Position numbers and translations under genes: made by a program. This document shows, in pieces, positions 1 to 8,934 of a stretch of DNA of 64,000 bases (its first letter is position 1; each line of letters opens with the position of its first letter). The stretch comes from Psychrobacillus psychrotolerans (GTDB lineage Bacteria; Bacillota; Bacilli; Bacillales_A; Planococcaceae). The notes beneath the pieces are model-generated. The model worked only from the letters and a program-made list of their open reading frames with translations. It was not told where the DNA came from and searched no databases. The stretch covers positions 496,001 through 560,000 of the forward strand of contig NZ_FOXU01000001.1 in NCBI RefSeq assembly GCF_900115805.1, read 5' to 3'.

Positions 1-293
1 GTTGTTCCCGAATTCCCCGTATATAATATTTCGTCAGGTTCCTTCCAGTTCGCAATTCCGTCACTTTTAATCGTAACCTTCTCCCCTTCGATGGATATAT
101 CCACTCCAAGCTTTTGAAAGCAATCAATTGTACTTAAGCAATCATCACTCTGTAAGAAACCCTCAACTGTTGTAGTTCCTTCAGCTATAGCACCAAACAT
201 AATAGATCTATGAGAGACGGATTTATCTCCCGGTATACGAACAGTGCCCTTCAAAGAGGGCTGTACATAATCTAACTTCTTACTAGTTAACAA
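1..293 (-). CDS. aroA: EPSP synthase (3-phosphoshikimate 1-carboxyvinyltransferase), N-terminal part
   Basis: This enzyme joins phosphoenolpyruvate to shikimate 3-phosphate, the sixth step of the shikimate pathway, in the cytoplasm. Only the first 97 residues lie in the window and the gene runs off the left edge. The diagnostic N-terminal motif [10 protein letters not shown] is visible near residue 20, followed by a typical [11 protein letters not shown] stretch. I place the start at a TTG (291-293) because the Shine-Dalgarno sequence AGGGAGG lies just upstream and no suitable ATG exists. It begins 12 bases after the tyrA stop, so it is the last visible gene of the aro supraoperon. The identification is firm from motif and context; B. 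subtilis calls it aroE. Confidence 0.95.
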   Translation of the reverse strand, partial: MLTSKKLDYVQPSLKGTVRIPGDKSVSHRSIMFGAIAEGTTTVEGFLQSDDCLSTIDCFQKLGVDISIEGEKVTIKSDGIANWKEPDEILYTGNSGT

Positions 294-305
294 TGTCTTC
301 CCTCC

Positions 306-1406
306 CTAAGAAATATATGTTTCAAATGTTGTATTATTTGCAATACATTCTACCGCTTTAGCACGATCATTTGTCGATTGAAAACTGATAACTAAAATTC
401 CAAAAATATCTTCACGAGTTTCTACGATTCGTAAATTTGTAATACTTATATTATCTTTTGCCAAATAACCTGTAATCTCAGATATAACACCGGGATAATC
501 TGGTACATCCACATACAGATCAAATACACTAAACATTGCGCCTTGTGTATTAATAGGAAGATCATCTCGTACTTTTTTAGCAACATTAAAATAATTTTCT
601 ATATCACTAGAATCCGCATATGAAAGCAGTTCTTGTAATTTAATCATTTCATTAGTCCACGCTTTCAATTGATCCGTTAATTCCTGCCGATTTTGAAGCG
701 TTATATCCCTCCAAACAATAGGGTTGGCAGAAGCGATTCTTGTTAAATCACGAAATCCTCCTGCCGCCAGTTGTTTCGTAAATGGATATTGTTCATTTTC
801 GAAAGACAATTGATGCACCAGAGACGCAGCAACTAAATGGGGGAAATGACTAACTACAGCGGTCATATGGTCATGCTCTTCTGCTCCGACTTGTACTACC
901 TTCGCTTTCGTTACCTGCAATAGATTGATCAGCACTTGAACACGCTCATCAGTTTCATCTTCAAAAGGGGTTAGCAAATAATAGGCATTTTCAAACAGGA
1001 TTGGTCTAGCAGCTTCCACACCACTCTTGTGAGAGCCAGCCATAGGGTGACCCCCTATAAAAGTTATGCCCTGCTCCTTTAATGATATCGCGACTTTCAT
1101 AATTTCTTTTTTTGTGCTTCCTGTATCTGTAATAATCACTTGTTTCTTCAATTGCCATTTCGGTAATTCTTTCATCAAACGAATCGTTTCACTCACGGGA
1201 GTAGCAAAAACAATGACATCTGCAAAGGCACTACTCTCTTCTAGATTGGTCGCTATCTCATCGATGACACTAATTCTTTTCGCTGTTTTTAACGTTTGGC
1301 CATTTGCGTCATATCCAATTATTTTCACATCTTTATTGCGCTTTAAGCTTAGTGCCAAGGATCCACCTATTAATCCGAGTCCTATAATGAATACGTTTTG
1401 TTGCAT
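306..1406 (-). CDS. tyrA: Prephenate dehydrogenase with C-terminal ACT domain
   Basis: The enzyme oxidatively decarboxylates prephenate to 4-hydroxyphenylpyruvate using NAD+, the committed step to tyrosine. The Rossmann glycine motif GLGLIGGS is at residues 9-16, and the conserved GGHPMAGSHKSG segment lies around residues 117-128. A C-terminal ACT domain starts near residue 295 (DLYVDVPDYPGVISEI) and is expected to bind an amino acid, probably tyrosine, as feedback regulator. The length of 366 residues is usual for the Bacillus enzyme. Its ATG overlaps the hisC stop by one base (TAATG), indicating translational coupling. The aroA start follows 12 bases after its stop. Confidence 0.95.
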   Translation of the reverse strand: MQQNVFIIGLGLIGGSLALSLKRNKDVKIIGYDANGQTLKTAKRISVIDEIATNLEESSAFADVIVFATPVSETIRLMKELPKWQLKKQVIITDTGSTKKEIMKVAISLKEQGITFIGGHPMAGSHKSGVEAARPILFENAYYLLTPFEDETDERVQVLINLLQVTKAKVVQVGAEEHDHMTAVVSHFPHLVAASLVHQLSFENEQYPFTKQLAAGGFRDLTRIASANPIVWRDITLQNRQELTDQLKAWTNEMIKLQELLSYADSSDIENYFNVAKKVRDDLPINTQGAMFSVFDLYVDVPDYPGVISEITGYLAKDNISITNLRIVETREDIFGILVISFQSTNDRAKAVECIANNTTFETYIS

Positions 1407-2506
1407 TATAAAACGCCTTCCTCTTTAAGAACCTCATCAAGCTTTTCTAATAACTCACTATTTTGTTGTTCCGTTCCAATGGTAATACGTAAATACCCTT
1501 GTTTCCCTAATGCATTTCCACTTCGAACTATAAATCCGCGCTTCATCAAACCTTGGAAAACTGCATCACTATCTGCCTTCACTTCCATTAAGATAAAATT
1601 CGTTTGCGAAGGGAAATAATGCAGATTTCTTTCGTTGCAATAAGTCACGTACTGAGCTTTCCCCGCATTATTTTTCTCTTTGCATTCATTAATAAACGCT
1701 TGATCTTCTAATCCAAGAAGTGCTACCTGCTGACTTATAACTGTATTATTAAATGGCTCACGAGTTGGTTCTAGCTGAGCTATTACTGATTCCGAGCCAA
1801 TAGCATATCCAATACGGAAGCTTGCCAGACCATATGCCTTAGAAAATGTACGCATTATTAAGACATTCGGATGGTTTTCTAATAATCCAAGAGAATCTTT
1901 GTAGTTACTATCTGTTATGTATTCTGTGTATGCTTCATCTAAAACAATTAATACGTCATTTGGCACTTTCTCGATAAACTGTTTCAATTTATCGCTAGGT
2001 ATTAAAGTCCCTGTTGGATTGTTTGGATTACACACCCAAATAATTGCGGTATTTTCATCAATTGCTGCTAGCATGTTATTTAAATCATGTTCTCCATTTT
2101 TAGTAAGGGGTATTTCACGCACTTCTGCTCCCTCCACAACCGCATTGTGCTTGTATTGACCAAATGTTAAATCCGCCATAATAGTATTCAATCCAGGTCG
2201 TAAAATAGCTCTTGATACAATCAGAATATTTTCGTCAGATCCATTGCCAAATAATAATTGCTTTTCAGAGACGTTCAAATGATTTGCCACAGCAGCTCTT
2301 AAATTTGATGCATATCCATCTGGATAGATAGCAAAATCTATATTTGCGTTTGCAAAGTATTCTTTAACTTTTGGTGAAGCACCATAAGGATTTTCATTGG
2401 ATGCAAGTTTCGTCACTTTTTCTAAGTTGAACATTTTCTTCACTTCATCGGTAGTTTTTCCAGGCTGATATGCATGTAACCCATTAATCTGTTGCTTAAA
2501 TTTCAT
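1406..2506 (-). CDS. hisC: Histidinol-phosphate / aromatic aminotransferase
   Basis: This is a PLP-dependent class I/II aminotransferase. In Bacillus the enzyme serves both histidine synthesis (imidazole acetol-phosphate) and the last transamination to tyrosine and phenylalanine, which explains its place in the aro operon. The motif NPNNPTG is at about residues 160-166, and the PLP lysine is K223 in SKAYGLAS. The length of 366 residues is normal. Its start follows the aroH stop by only 22 bases, whereas B. subtilis has the six trp genes between these two. It is coupled to tyrA by a one-base overlap. Confidence 0.93.
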   Translation of the reverse strand: MKFKQQINGLHAYQPGKTTDEVKKMFNLEKVTKLASNENPYGASPKVKEYFANANIDFAIYPDGYASNLRAAVANHLNVSEKQLLFGNGSDENILIVSRAILRPGLNTIMADLTFGQYKHNAVVEGAEVREIPLTKNGEHDLNNMLAAIDENTAIIWVCNPNNPTGTLIPSDKLKQFIEKVPNDVLIVLDEAYTEYITDSNYKDSLGLLENHPNVLIMRTFSKAYGLASFRIGYAIGSESVIAQLEPTREPFNNTVISQQVALLGLEDQAFINECKEKNNAGKAQYVTYCNERNLHYFPSQTNFILMEVKADSDAVFQGLMKRGFIVRSGNALGKQGYLRITIGTEQQNSELLEKLDEVLKEEGVL

Positions 2507-2528
2507 TTTAACCCCTCAATTCTATAAA

Positions 2529-2891
2529 TTATTTAAGTAAATCTGGTCTTAATGCGACTGCATTATTTAAATAGATATGCTCAATTTGTTGTTGGTTTTT
2601 ATCTGTATTTATATGCATGAGTAATCGAATACACTTTTCCAAAGCCCCTGGTACATTCATCTCGTGGGTGCACATTACCGGTACATATGCCCATCCTTCT
2701 ATGCCTCGAACGGCACGTGCCGGAAATGCAGAAGTTATATCCGGCGTAGTAGAAATGATCACGGAAGCAATGTCTTCGGGTAAAATATCATTCGATTTTG
2801 CCATTGTTTCCACAAGACGTCTTGTTTCCTGCAGAACTAAGTCATTTGAATCTGCTAATACGGTGGTTGCTCCTCTTACTCCTCTAATCAT
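2529..2891 (-). CDS. aroH: Chorismate mutase, AroH type
   Basis: The enzyme converts chorismate to prephenate, feeding tyrosine and phenylalanine synthesis. It is the short monofunctional trimeric AroH fold: 120 residues starting MIRGVRGATTV. R7, C74, E77 and R89 correspond to the known active-site residues of the B. subtilis enzyme, allowing for a one-residue shift. I choose the ATG at 2891 because it has GGAGGAG at ideal spacing and overlaps the aroB stop as ATGA; a longer reading frame upstream has no ribosome binding site and lies inside aroB. Confidence 0.95.
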   Translation of the reverse strand: MIRGVRGATTVLADSNDLVLQETRRLVETMAKSNDILPEDIASVIISTTPDITSAFPARAVRGIEGWAYVPVMCTHEMNVPGALEKCIRLLMHINTDKNQQQIEHIYLNNAVALRPDLLK

Positions 2892-3982
2892 TTGTTCTCC
2901 TCCTTCACCCATTGTCGTAGCTGATTATCACAACTTTTAATCTCTTCTACCGAAACTTTCTGCATAAATGGATGCCCTATTTCTTGAAGCAATGCAAAGT
3001 GGAGTTCTCCATTCATCGATTTTTTATCTTTTTGCATAAACATTGATAAGCTTTCAAATGAACAATGAAGCACGTGTGTAAAATTATACCCAAGTCTATT
3101 TGCTAGGTCATAAACCCTTCTTGCATAACCCTTTTCCACATTCCCGTGAAGCTCACTTAGCATTAATGCTGGGATCATACCGATCATCACAGCTTCACCG
3201 TGCGTGACTTGCCCATAACCTACAGAGGCCTCAATCGCATGACCATATGTATGGCCAAAATTCAAAAACTTTCGGTAAGACTGTTCTTTTTCATCCAGCT
3301 CAACAATATGCGCTTTAACTCGAATTCCTTTTTCAATCCAATGCAATAATTGTTTATTTTCGATTGCCAATAGGTTTGGAAGATTAAGAAATTCATCCAT
3401 CCATTTAGTATCACTGATCAATGAATGTTTGATCACTTCCGCTAATCCTGAGCGAATTTCTCCTTCTGGTAACGTTTTTAAAAAATGAAAGTCATATATT
3501 ACTTCCGTAGGTTGATAGAAAGCTCCAATCATATTTTTTCCATTCGGGTGATTGATCGCAGTCTTACCCCCAACGGCACTATCATGTGCTAAGATAGTCG
3601 TTGGAATTTGGTAAAAAGGAATACCACGCATAAAGGTTGCTGCTACAAACCCAGTCAAATCTCCAACTGCTCCTCCCCCTAATGCCAGAAGCGCAGAATT
3701 TCTAGAACAATTTTCATCTAACAAAAATGATTGGACTTGATAATAGGATTCAAATGTTTTGCAGGATTCACCATTAGGAACAATATAAAGTTTAAATGGT
3801 AGCGTAAAATTTCTGCGTACATATTCCTCATGTAAACTCCACACATGTTCATCTGTGATTATGACCAATTGATCATATTTGGATAATTTATCTGTTTCTC
3901 TACTACAAAAGGATTGTAGAATATTTTCTCCTAGATAAACTTCATATACGGAGTCTTTTGTTTTTACTTGGATAGACATCAT
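2888..3982 (-). CDS. aroB: 3-dehydroquinate synthase
   Basis: The enzyme makes 3-dehydroquinate from DAHP, the second shikimate-pathway step, using NAD and a divalent metal. The sequence shows the NAD-binding GGGAVGDLTGFVA segment, the metal ligand regions EVIKHSLI and NFGHTYGHAIE, and HGEAVMIGM. Its length (364 residues) is standard. Two ATG codons stand side by side at the start; the first overlaps the aroC stop (TAATG), with AAAGGGG upstream, and either could be used. The 3' end overlaps aroH by four bases. It is the second gene of the aroC-aroB-aroH-hisC-tyrA-aroA run. Confidence 0.95.
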   Translation of the reverse strand: MMSIQVKTKDSVYEVYLGENILQSFCSRETDKLSKYDQLVIITDEHVWSLHEEYVRRNFTLPFKLYIVPNGESCKTFESYYQVQSFLLDENCSRNSALLALGGGAVGDLTGFVAATFMRGIPFYQIPTTILAHDSAVGGKTAINHPNGKNMIGAFYQPTEVIYDFHFLKTLPEGEIRSGLAEVIKHSLISDTKWMDEFLNLPNLLAIENKQLLHWIEKGIRVKAHIVELDEKEQSYRKFLNFGHTYGHAIEASVGYGQVTHGEAVMIGMIPALMLSELHGNVEKGYARRVYDLANRLGYNFTHVLHCSFESLSMFMQKDKKSMNGELHFALLQEIGHPFMQKVSVEEIKSCDNQLRQWVKEENK

Positions 3983-5163
3983 TAAAACCCCTTTGTATAA
4001 GCTCTATGACTCTCTATATCTGCAAGTAATGTTTCTAGTTTATCTCCATGGAAAGTATCTAGAACCGCTTGTGCAATTTCCCAAGCAATAACAGCTTCTG
4101 CAACTACTGAAGCTGCTGGTACCGCACAGCTATCAGACCTTTCAATACTTGCTTTAAACGGTTCCTTCGTATCAATATCAACACTTTGAAGTGGCTTATA
4201 AAGCGTAGGAATTGGTTTCATCACACCACGTACTACAATTGGCATTCCTGTGGACATGCCGCCTTCTAGACCCCCTAGACGGTTTGTATCACGTGTATAC
4301 CCCTTATCTGCACTCCAAGAAATCTGATCATGAACTTGGCTTCCAAAAAGATTAGCCATTTCGAATCCCAACCCTACTTCTACTCCTTTAAATGCATTGA
4401 TACTCATCATCGCCATTGCGAGTTTACCGTCTAGTTTACGATCATAATGAACGTAACTTCCAACTCCAGCTGGCATCCCAGAAACAATTACTTCTACTAC
4501 TCCACCAATTGTATCTCCTGCTTTTTTTGCATTATCAATAGCTTCTACCATTTGTGCAGAGGCTTGAGGATCTAAACAATAAACAGGATCATCTTCTACA
4601 ATTGTACGGATTTCTTCTATTGTCTTTCCATTAGCCAAATCCAAATTAGCTTCAATCCCACCAATTTTCGTAACATGAGCCACAATAGTTATTCCTAGTT
4701 TGCTTAACAACTCTTTTGCAACGGCTCCTACTGCCACTCTTACAGTAGTTTCTCGTGCGGAGGAACGCTCCAGAACATTACGTAAATCACGATGACCATA
4801 TTTCATACCACCAACTAAATCGGCGTGTCCTGGACGTGGTCTAGTGATTTGTCTTTTAATATCCTCTGGATCGATTTCATCTCCAAGCGGTTCAATTCCC
4901 ATAATGTTTGTCCAGTGCTTCCAATCATCATTATTTACAACTAGACAAACTGGAGAGCCTAACGTTTTCCCATGACGTACACCTGATGTTATAGCTACTG
5001 TATCTTTTTCAATTTGCATACGTCTTCCACGACCATGTCCACCCTGTCGACGTTTTAACTCTTTATTTATCATTTCACTCGTTATTTCCAATTGCGCTGG
5101 TAATCCTTCAATAATCGCTGTTAGTTGTGGTCCATGTGACTCACCTGCAGTTAAGTATCTCAC
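3982..5163 (-). CDS. aroC: Chorismate synthase
   Basis: The enzyme converts EPSP to chorismate using reduced FMN, the last shared step of aromatic synthesis. The N-terminus [19 protein letters not shown] is the family signature. The [17 protein letters not shown] segment and the later [13 protein letters not shown] motif are also present. I start it at a GTG (5161-5163) because homologues begin exactly there and AAGGAGG sits seven to eight bases upstream; an upstream ATG at 5205 would add 14 unsupported residues. It yields 393 residues. It is the first gene of the aromatic operon, with a candidate promoter at 5204-5232. B. subtilis calls it aroF. Confidence 0.95.
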   Translation of the reverse strand: MRYLTAGESHGPQLTAIIEGLPAQLEITSEMINKELKRRQGGHGRGRRMQIEKDTVAITSGVRHGKTLGSPVCLVVNNDDWKHWTNIMGIEPLGDEIDPEDIKRQITRPRPGHADLVGGMKYGHRDLRNVLERSSARETTVRVAVGAVAKELLSKLGITIVAHVTKIGGIEANLDLANGKTIEEIRTIVEDDPVYCLDPQASAQMVEAIDNAKKAGDTIGGVVEVIVSGMPAGVGSYVHYDRKLDGKLAMAMMSINAFKGVEVGLGFEMANLFGSQVHDQISWSADKGYTRDTNRLGGLEGGMSTGMPIVVRGVMKPIPTLYKPLQSVDIDTKEPFKASIERSDSCAVPAASVVAEAVIAWEIAQAVLDTFHGDKLETLLADIESHRAYTKGF

Positions 5164-5203
5164 AACACTTTCCTCCTTCAACTCGCTAAAGTATTTGTTT
5201 ATC

Positions 5204-5232
5204 ACTATATCAAAATTTTGGTGCCATGTATA
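5204..5232 (-). promoter_or_regulatory. Candidate sigma-A promoter of the aro operon
   Basis: On the minus strand TATACA and TATAGT are separated by 17 bases, about 40 bases before the aroC GTG. The -35 box matches the consensus in four of six positions and the -10 in five. No T-box or other leader motif was seen between cheR and aroC. Confidence 0.45.
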
Positions 5233-5383
5233 GAAGAAAAGCGCAAGAGCCTACGAAAGCCTCTTACACAAACAAAAACCACTGAAGTTCTTCCATCCTC
5301 ATTAATCGATTATCATGATCGATTATCGCTTCACTTCCTGTATTACTTAATTTATGGAACCTATTAACCTTTATCTTTGCTTA

Positions 5384-5417
5384 GAAGAAAACTGCCCGAA
5401 ATGCATCGGACAGTTCC
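5384..5417 (-). terminator. Rho-independent terminator after cheR
   Basis: A nine-base-pair stem (AACTGTCCG with CGGGCAGTT, one G-U pair) is followed on the minus strand by TTTTCTTCT. It lies just behind the cheR stop and separates cheR from the aro operon. Confidence 0.75.
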
Positions 5418-5419
5418 AC

Positions 5420-6190
5420 TTATTTTTTCCGATAGAAAAAGGTGTCTTCGGTTTCAAACCCGTACTTACCTGGATTGAATATCTGTTCTGTACTACCGAC
5501 GAATAGAATTCCTCCAGGTCGCAGAGAATCACTAAAGTTTTGATAAATTTGATCTTTTGCAGCTTCTGTAAAGTAAATCATGACGTTACGACAAACAATC
5601 AAATCGAAATTTTTATCATATGTATCTTTCAATAGGTTATGTTTTTTAAATGTGACGGTCTTTTTAACGGAATCGCTTATCTTATAAAATGGTGTTTGTG
5701 TCTCAAAGTACTTATTTTTAATGTCAATTGGTACCTCAGCTAGTGAACGTTCTGGGTAAATACCAACTTTTGCACGTTGAATTGCATTTTCATCTAAATC
5801 TGTTGCATGTATGGCAATTTGAGATAAAGGAACATGATTGGACAAAACCATCGCAATGGTATAAGGCTCTTCACCAGTAGAGCATGCGGCACTCCAAATT
5901 TTCAATCGTTTATTTGTTTCTAATAACTTTGGAAATATTTTCGTTTGTAATATATCCCAGCGTTTTGCGTTCCGATAAAACTCTGAAACATTAATCGTCA
6001 TTCTATCTAGAAACTCATTCATCAAATCCCTGTTGGAATCAAGTGCTTGATAAAACTCAACAAAGTTTTTGTAACCTTTTTTTTCATATAATGAAGTTAG
6101 TCTGCGTCTCATCTGCGCTTCTTTATATGCTGCAAGATCAATGCCTGTTTTTTTCTTTATGGAATCCACAAATTTTATGTAATCTGGCAA
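5420..6190 (-). CDS. cheR: Chemotaxis protein methyltransferase CheR
   Basis: CheR methylates glutamates on chemoreceptors with S-adenosylmethionine, setting the adaptation level opposite CheB. The order is an N-terminal helical CheR domain (about residues 1-70) and the SAM-binding methyltransferase domain with AACSTGEEPYTIAM near residue 100 and DLIVCRNVMIYF near residue 195. The length of 256 residues equals the B. subtilis protein. The start appears to be a TTG with AAAGGGG upstream. Its place between ndk and aroC is the same as in B. subtilis. It has its own terminator, and no other chemotaxis gene is in the window. Confidence 0.93.
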   Translation of the reverse strand: MPDYIKFVDSIKKKTGIDLAAYKEAQMRRRLTSLYEKKGYKNFVEFYQALDSNRDLMNEFLDRMTINVSEFYRNAKRWDILQTKIFPKLLETNKRLKIWSAACSTGEEPYTIAMVLSNHVPLSQIAIHATDLDENAIQRAKVGIYPERSLAEVPIDIKNKYFETQTPFYKISDSVKKTVTFKKHNLLKDTYDKNFDLIVCRNVMIYFTEAAKDQIYQNFSDSLRPGGILFVGSTEQIFNPGKYGFETEDTFFYRKK

Positions 6191-6592
6191 AATGATTTCG
6201 CCCCTTTCTGAAAACCTTTATTTAGTATATCGTATACATAGCATTTAGAACATACTAAAAAGACTGATAAATGTGAGCATTTGCCTATTTTTTTATAAAT
6301 TGAAACCGAGTGGCTATGATATAGCTCTTTTCATCTGTTATATCTTACTTTTATAAAATAAGAAGAACCGGACAAAAAAGACACCAGTCCTTGCCATTGA
6401 ATTTCCGCTCCGAGCGGACGCTTTCCGTGGGCAAGCCTTCAGCCGCTTACTTTGACTACTCTTATCATCTAAGCAAAAGGCTATGCTTAATCTTATGGTT
6501 GAGCTAGTACTACTGATTGTAATGACTTGAGTTCAACGAAGAGGAGACTGAAGCTTGTTCACCAGACAATTTTCAATACTTTCTTAATCCTA
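6191..6592. other. Gene-free spacer between cheR and ndk
   Basis: About 400 bases with no supportable gene. The part nearest cheR presumably holds its promoter, but no clear one was seen. The middle contains a GC-richer dispersed repeat (6405-6445). The remainder looks like unstructured AT-rich spacer. Confidence 0.6.
6405..6445 (+). repeat. Dispersed intergenic repeat, copy 1
   Basis: The 19-mer at 6414-6432 (GCGGACGCTTTCCGTGGGC) recurs on the opposite strand at 30756-30774 with one mismatch. It is preceded by the short palindrome CGCTCCGAGCG. Its base composition is much richer in GC than the surroundings. Similar sequences are, from memory, common between genes in many Bacillaceae and Planococcaceae; their function is unknown. 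Confidence 0.6.
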
Positions 6593-6640
6593 AATAAAAA
6601 AATGGTTGTTTATGACCGAAGTCATAAACAACCATTTTCC
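6593..6640 (-). terminator. Strong terminator after ndk
   Basis: A 16-base-pair perfect stem (6601-6616 with 6621-6636) closes on a four-base TTCG loop on the minus strand and is followed by a run of T. It starts a few bases after the ndk stop. Confidence 0.92.
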
Positions 6641-6643
6641 GGA

Positions 6644-7090
6644 TTAGTTAATCCAGTTGTTAGCATCTTTTTTATATGATACTAGCTCTTCTTGCTTGAA
6701 GAATAATCCAATTTCACGTTCAGCGCTTTCAGGAGCATCAGAACCATGAATAATGTTTTTCCCTACAGTTAATGCGAAATCTCCACGGATAGTTCCTGGA
6801 GCTGATTCTTTAGGGTTTGTTGCTCCAACTAATAAACGTGCAGTTGAAATAACATTTTCCCCTTCCCAAACCATTGCAAAAACTGGTCCAGAAGTGATGA
6901 ATTCTACTAATTCCCCGAAGAATGGGCGTTCTTTATGCTCGCCGTAATGCTCTTCAGCAAGTTCAGTAGGAATTTGCATTAATTTTGCTCCAACTAATTG
7001 GAATCCTTTTGCTTCAAAACGACCTACGATTTCACCGATTAAGTTACGTTGTACGCCATCAGGTTTTACCATTAAAAATGTTTTTTCCAT
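6644..7090 (-). CDS. ndk: Nucleoside-diphosphate kinase
   Basis: Ndk transfers the gamma phosphate of ATP to nucleoside diphosphates through a phosphohistidine. The family motif NIIHGSDAP gives the active histidine at residue 115, and [19 protein letters not shown] is the typical N-terminus. The ATG at 7090 has CGAGGAG upstream and gives the usual 148 residues; a longer upstream reading frame is not supported. It is a single-gene transcript, with a clear promoter (7141-7169) and a strong terminator. The position between hepT and cheR matches B. subtilis. Confidence 0.96.
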   Translation of the reverse strand: MEKTFLMVKPDGVQRNLIGEIVGRFEAKGFQLVGAKLMQIPTELAEEHYGEHKERPFFGELVEFITSGPVFAMVWEGENVISTARLLVGATNPKESAPGTIRGDFALTVGKNIIHGSDAPESAEREIGLFFKQEELVSYKKDANNWIN

Positions 7091-7140
7091 AGTTAACACT
7101 CCTCGAATATATATAATGGACTTATTCTCCACCGTTACAA

Positions 7141-7169
7141 ATATTATCATTATAATTCATTATTTTCAA
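7141..7169 (-). promoter_or_regulatory. Sigma-A promoter of ndk
   Basis: TTGAAA and TAATAT are spaced by 17 bases on the minus strand, about 50 bases upstream of the ndk ATG. Both boxes match the consensus in five of six positions. Confidence 0.65.
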
Positions 7170-7233
7170 ATTAAATTAATAGACGGTAGCTAATGTTTAG
7201 GTTTTAAAGGCAGGTAACTGAACAAAATACCAT

Positions 7234-8208
7234 TTAAAATTTCCTTTTACTCATAAACAATGCAATGTTTTGTAATGATTTTTTAGCGGAATTTGCCGGC
7301 AATTGCTTTACTTCATTTAGCGCTTTTTGCAAGTAAAGATTACTAATTTGTTTAGCTCGATTGATGCCATCTGAGTCCCGAATTTTAGTTAACAGAATTT
7401 GTCGATTCTCGCCACTTATTGTCCCTGCTAAAATTTCTTTTAATAATGGTTCAATATCTGGATCGTTTTTAACGTATAAAACAGGCAATGTAATATTCCC
7501 CTGTGCAAGATCAGATCCAGCAGGTTTACCTAACTCCTCGTCTGTAGATGTAAGATCCAAAATGTCATCTATGATTTGGAATGACATACCGACGTAATAG
7601 CCAAACCATTTCAAATGCTTGACCGTTTCCTCATCTGCTTGGGAAGCAATTGCTCCTAACTCACAGCTAGCTGAAATTAATATAGCCGTTTTCCGTTTAA
7701 TCCGGCGTAAGTAGTCACGAACTGTTTGTTCTAAATAGTGCTTATCCTCAATTTGAATAATTTCCCCAATACAAAGTTCTACCATCGTATGAGATAACAC
7801 TTCATGTGCATATGTATTTTGTAAATCTGTTATGTATTCAATTGCATTGGCAAAAAGAAAGTCTCCTGTATACATTGCGACCCGATTATTCCATTGTGCC
7901 TTCACCGTTTCTCTGCCTCGTCTAGTTTCTGCATCGTCTATTACATCATCATGGACGAGGGAAGCCATATGAATGAGTTCAACTGAAACAGCTACGCTTT
8001 TTATAGAATCTATCGAATAGTTTCCAAATTTTGCTGCAAGCAACACAAAAACTGGTCTAATCCGCTTTCCTCCGGCTAATAGCAGATGAAGAGACGCCTC
8101 ATTCAATAAGTGAGAAGAAGAATTTACCGCTACAGCTAATTCTTTTTCGATGATATCAAGATCCGATTTCAAATCGGAATAGAGTAACTTTAATTTCATC
8201 TTGTCCAC
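7234..8208 (-). CDS. hepT: Heptaprenyl diphosphate synthase, catalytic subunit (component II)
   Basis: With HepS this enzyme elongates farnesyl diphosphate to heptaprenyl diphosphate, the side chain of menaquinone-7. It is a trans-prenyltransferase with the first aspartate-rich motif in LVHDDVIDDAETRRG (about residues 85-100) and the second in IIDDILDLTSTDEELGKP (about 210-228). Homologues start close to MKLKLLYSDL. I choose the GTG at 8208, three codons before that, because GTGAGG lies eight bases upstream. A GTG at 8226 directly behind menG lacks a ribosome site. It ends the hepS-menG-hepT menaquinone operon. Confidence 0.93.
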   Translation of the reverse strand: MDKMKLKLLYSDLKSDLDIIEKELAVAVNSSSHLLNEASLHLLLAGGKRIRPVFVLLAAKFGNYSIDSIKSVAVSVELIHMASLVHDDVIDDAETRRGRETVKAQWNNRVAMYTGDFLFANAIEYITDLQNTYAHEVLSHTMVELCIGEIIQIEDKHYLEQTVRDYLRRIKRKTAILISASCELGAIASQADEETVKHLKWFGYYVGMSFQIIDDILDLTSTDEELGKPAGSDLAQGNITLPVLYVKNDPDIEPLLKEILAGTISGENRQILLTKIRDSDGINRAKQISNLYLQKALNEVKQLPANSAKKSLQNIALFMSKRKF

Positions 8209-8226
8209 GGTTACAACCTCACTCAC

Positions 8227-8931
8227 TTAAATATCTTTTTTAAAGCCAATATGTCTAGCTGCCGCCCCACCGCTATATGGTTTGCTCGTTACATTGACCA
8301 AGCCCACTTTTTCGAATAGCTTAGTTAACTCAGCTCGATTTGGAAACTCTTTAGCAGACTCCTGTAACCATGAATATTCTTTATAACTTTTTGCAAAAAG
8401 TTTTCCGAATAATGGCATGATATAACGGAAATAGAATCGGAATAAACCATTAAATAATTTCGAATCTGGTGTAGACGTTTCTAAGCAAACGACCATCCCA
8501 CCTGGTTTAACAACACGATTCATTTCACTTAACACTTGTGTATAATCTGGAACATTGCGTAATCCAAAACCAATCGTTACAAAATCAAAGGAATTATCTT
8601 CAAATGGCAGCTCCATAGCATTTCCTTGGATTAACTCAATTTGTGAGATATGCTTCACTTTTTCTAATCCCACATTTAACATGTTTTGACTAAAATCTAA
8701 TCCCCTTACCTCACCAGTTGGTCCAGTTGCCTCCGCCAATGCAATTGTCCAGTCTGCTGTCCCGCAACATACGTCCAATGCTTTGCTTCCAGGTTTTACT
8801 TGCATAGCCTTCATCGTATCTTTACGCCATGCTTTATGTTGTTGAAAGCTAATAACCGAATTCATCGAATCATAGTTATCAGATATCTTTTCAAACACTT
8901 CATGTACATGCTGTTCTTTTGATTTTTCCAC
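8227..8931 (-). CDS. menG: Demethylmenaquinone methyltransferase
   Basis: MenG methylates demethylmenaquinone to menaquinone with S-adenosylmethionine, the last step of the pathway. The SAM-binding motif [14 protein letters not shown] is near residue 50, and the UbiE/MenG signatures [14 protein letters not shown] and the C-terminal GGAAARHIG region are present. The length is 234 residues, the usual size. The start is a GTG at 8931, four bases after the hepS stop, with its Shine-Dalgarno AGAAGG inside the end of hepS. It lies between the two heptaprenyl synthase subunits, whose product makes its substrate. Confidence 0.95.
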   Translation of the reverse strand: MEKSKEQHVHEVFEKISDNYDSMNSVISFQQHKAWRKDTMKAMQVKPGSKALDVCCGTADWTIALAEATGPTGEVRGLDFSQNMLNVGLEKVKHISQIELIQGNAMELPFEDNSFDFVTIGFGLRNVPDYTQVLSEMNRVVKPGGMVVCLETSTPDSKLFNGLFRFYFRYIMPLFGKLFAKSYKEYSWLQESAKEFPNRAELTKLFEKVGLVNVTSKPYSGGAAARHIGFKKDI

Positions 8932-8934
8932 GAC

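Noticed and set aside
5206-5383. T-box or TRAP-regulated leader before aroC
   Set aside because: No T-box motif (AGGGTGGAACCGCG) and no run of GAG/TAG triplets could be found in the leader.
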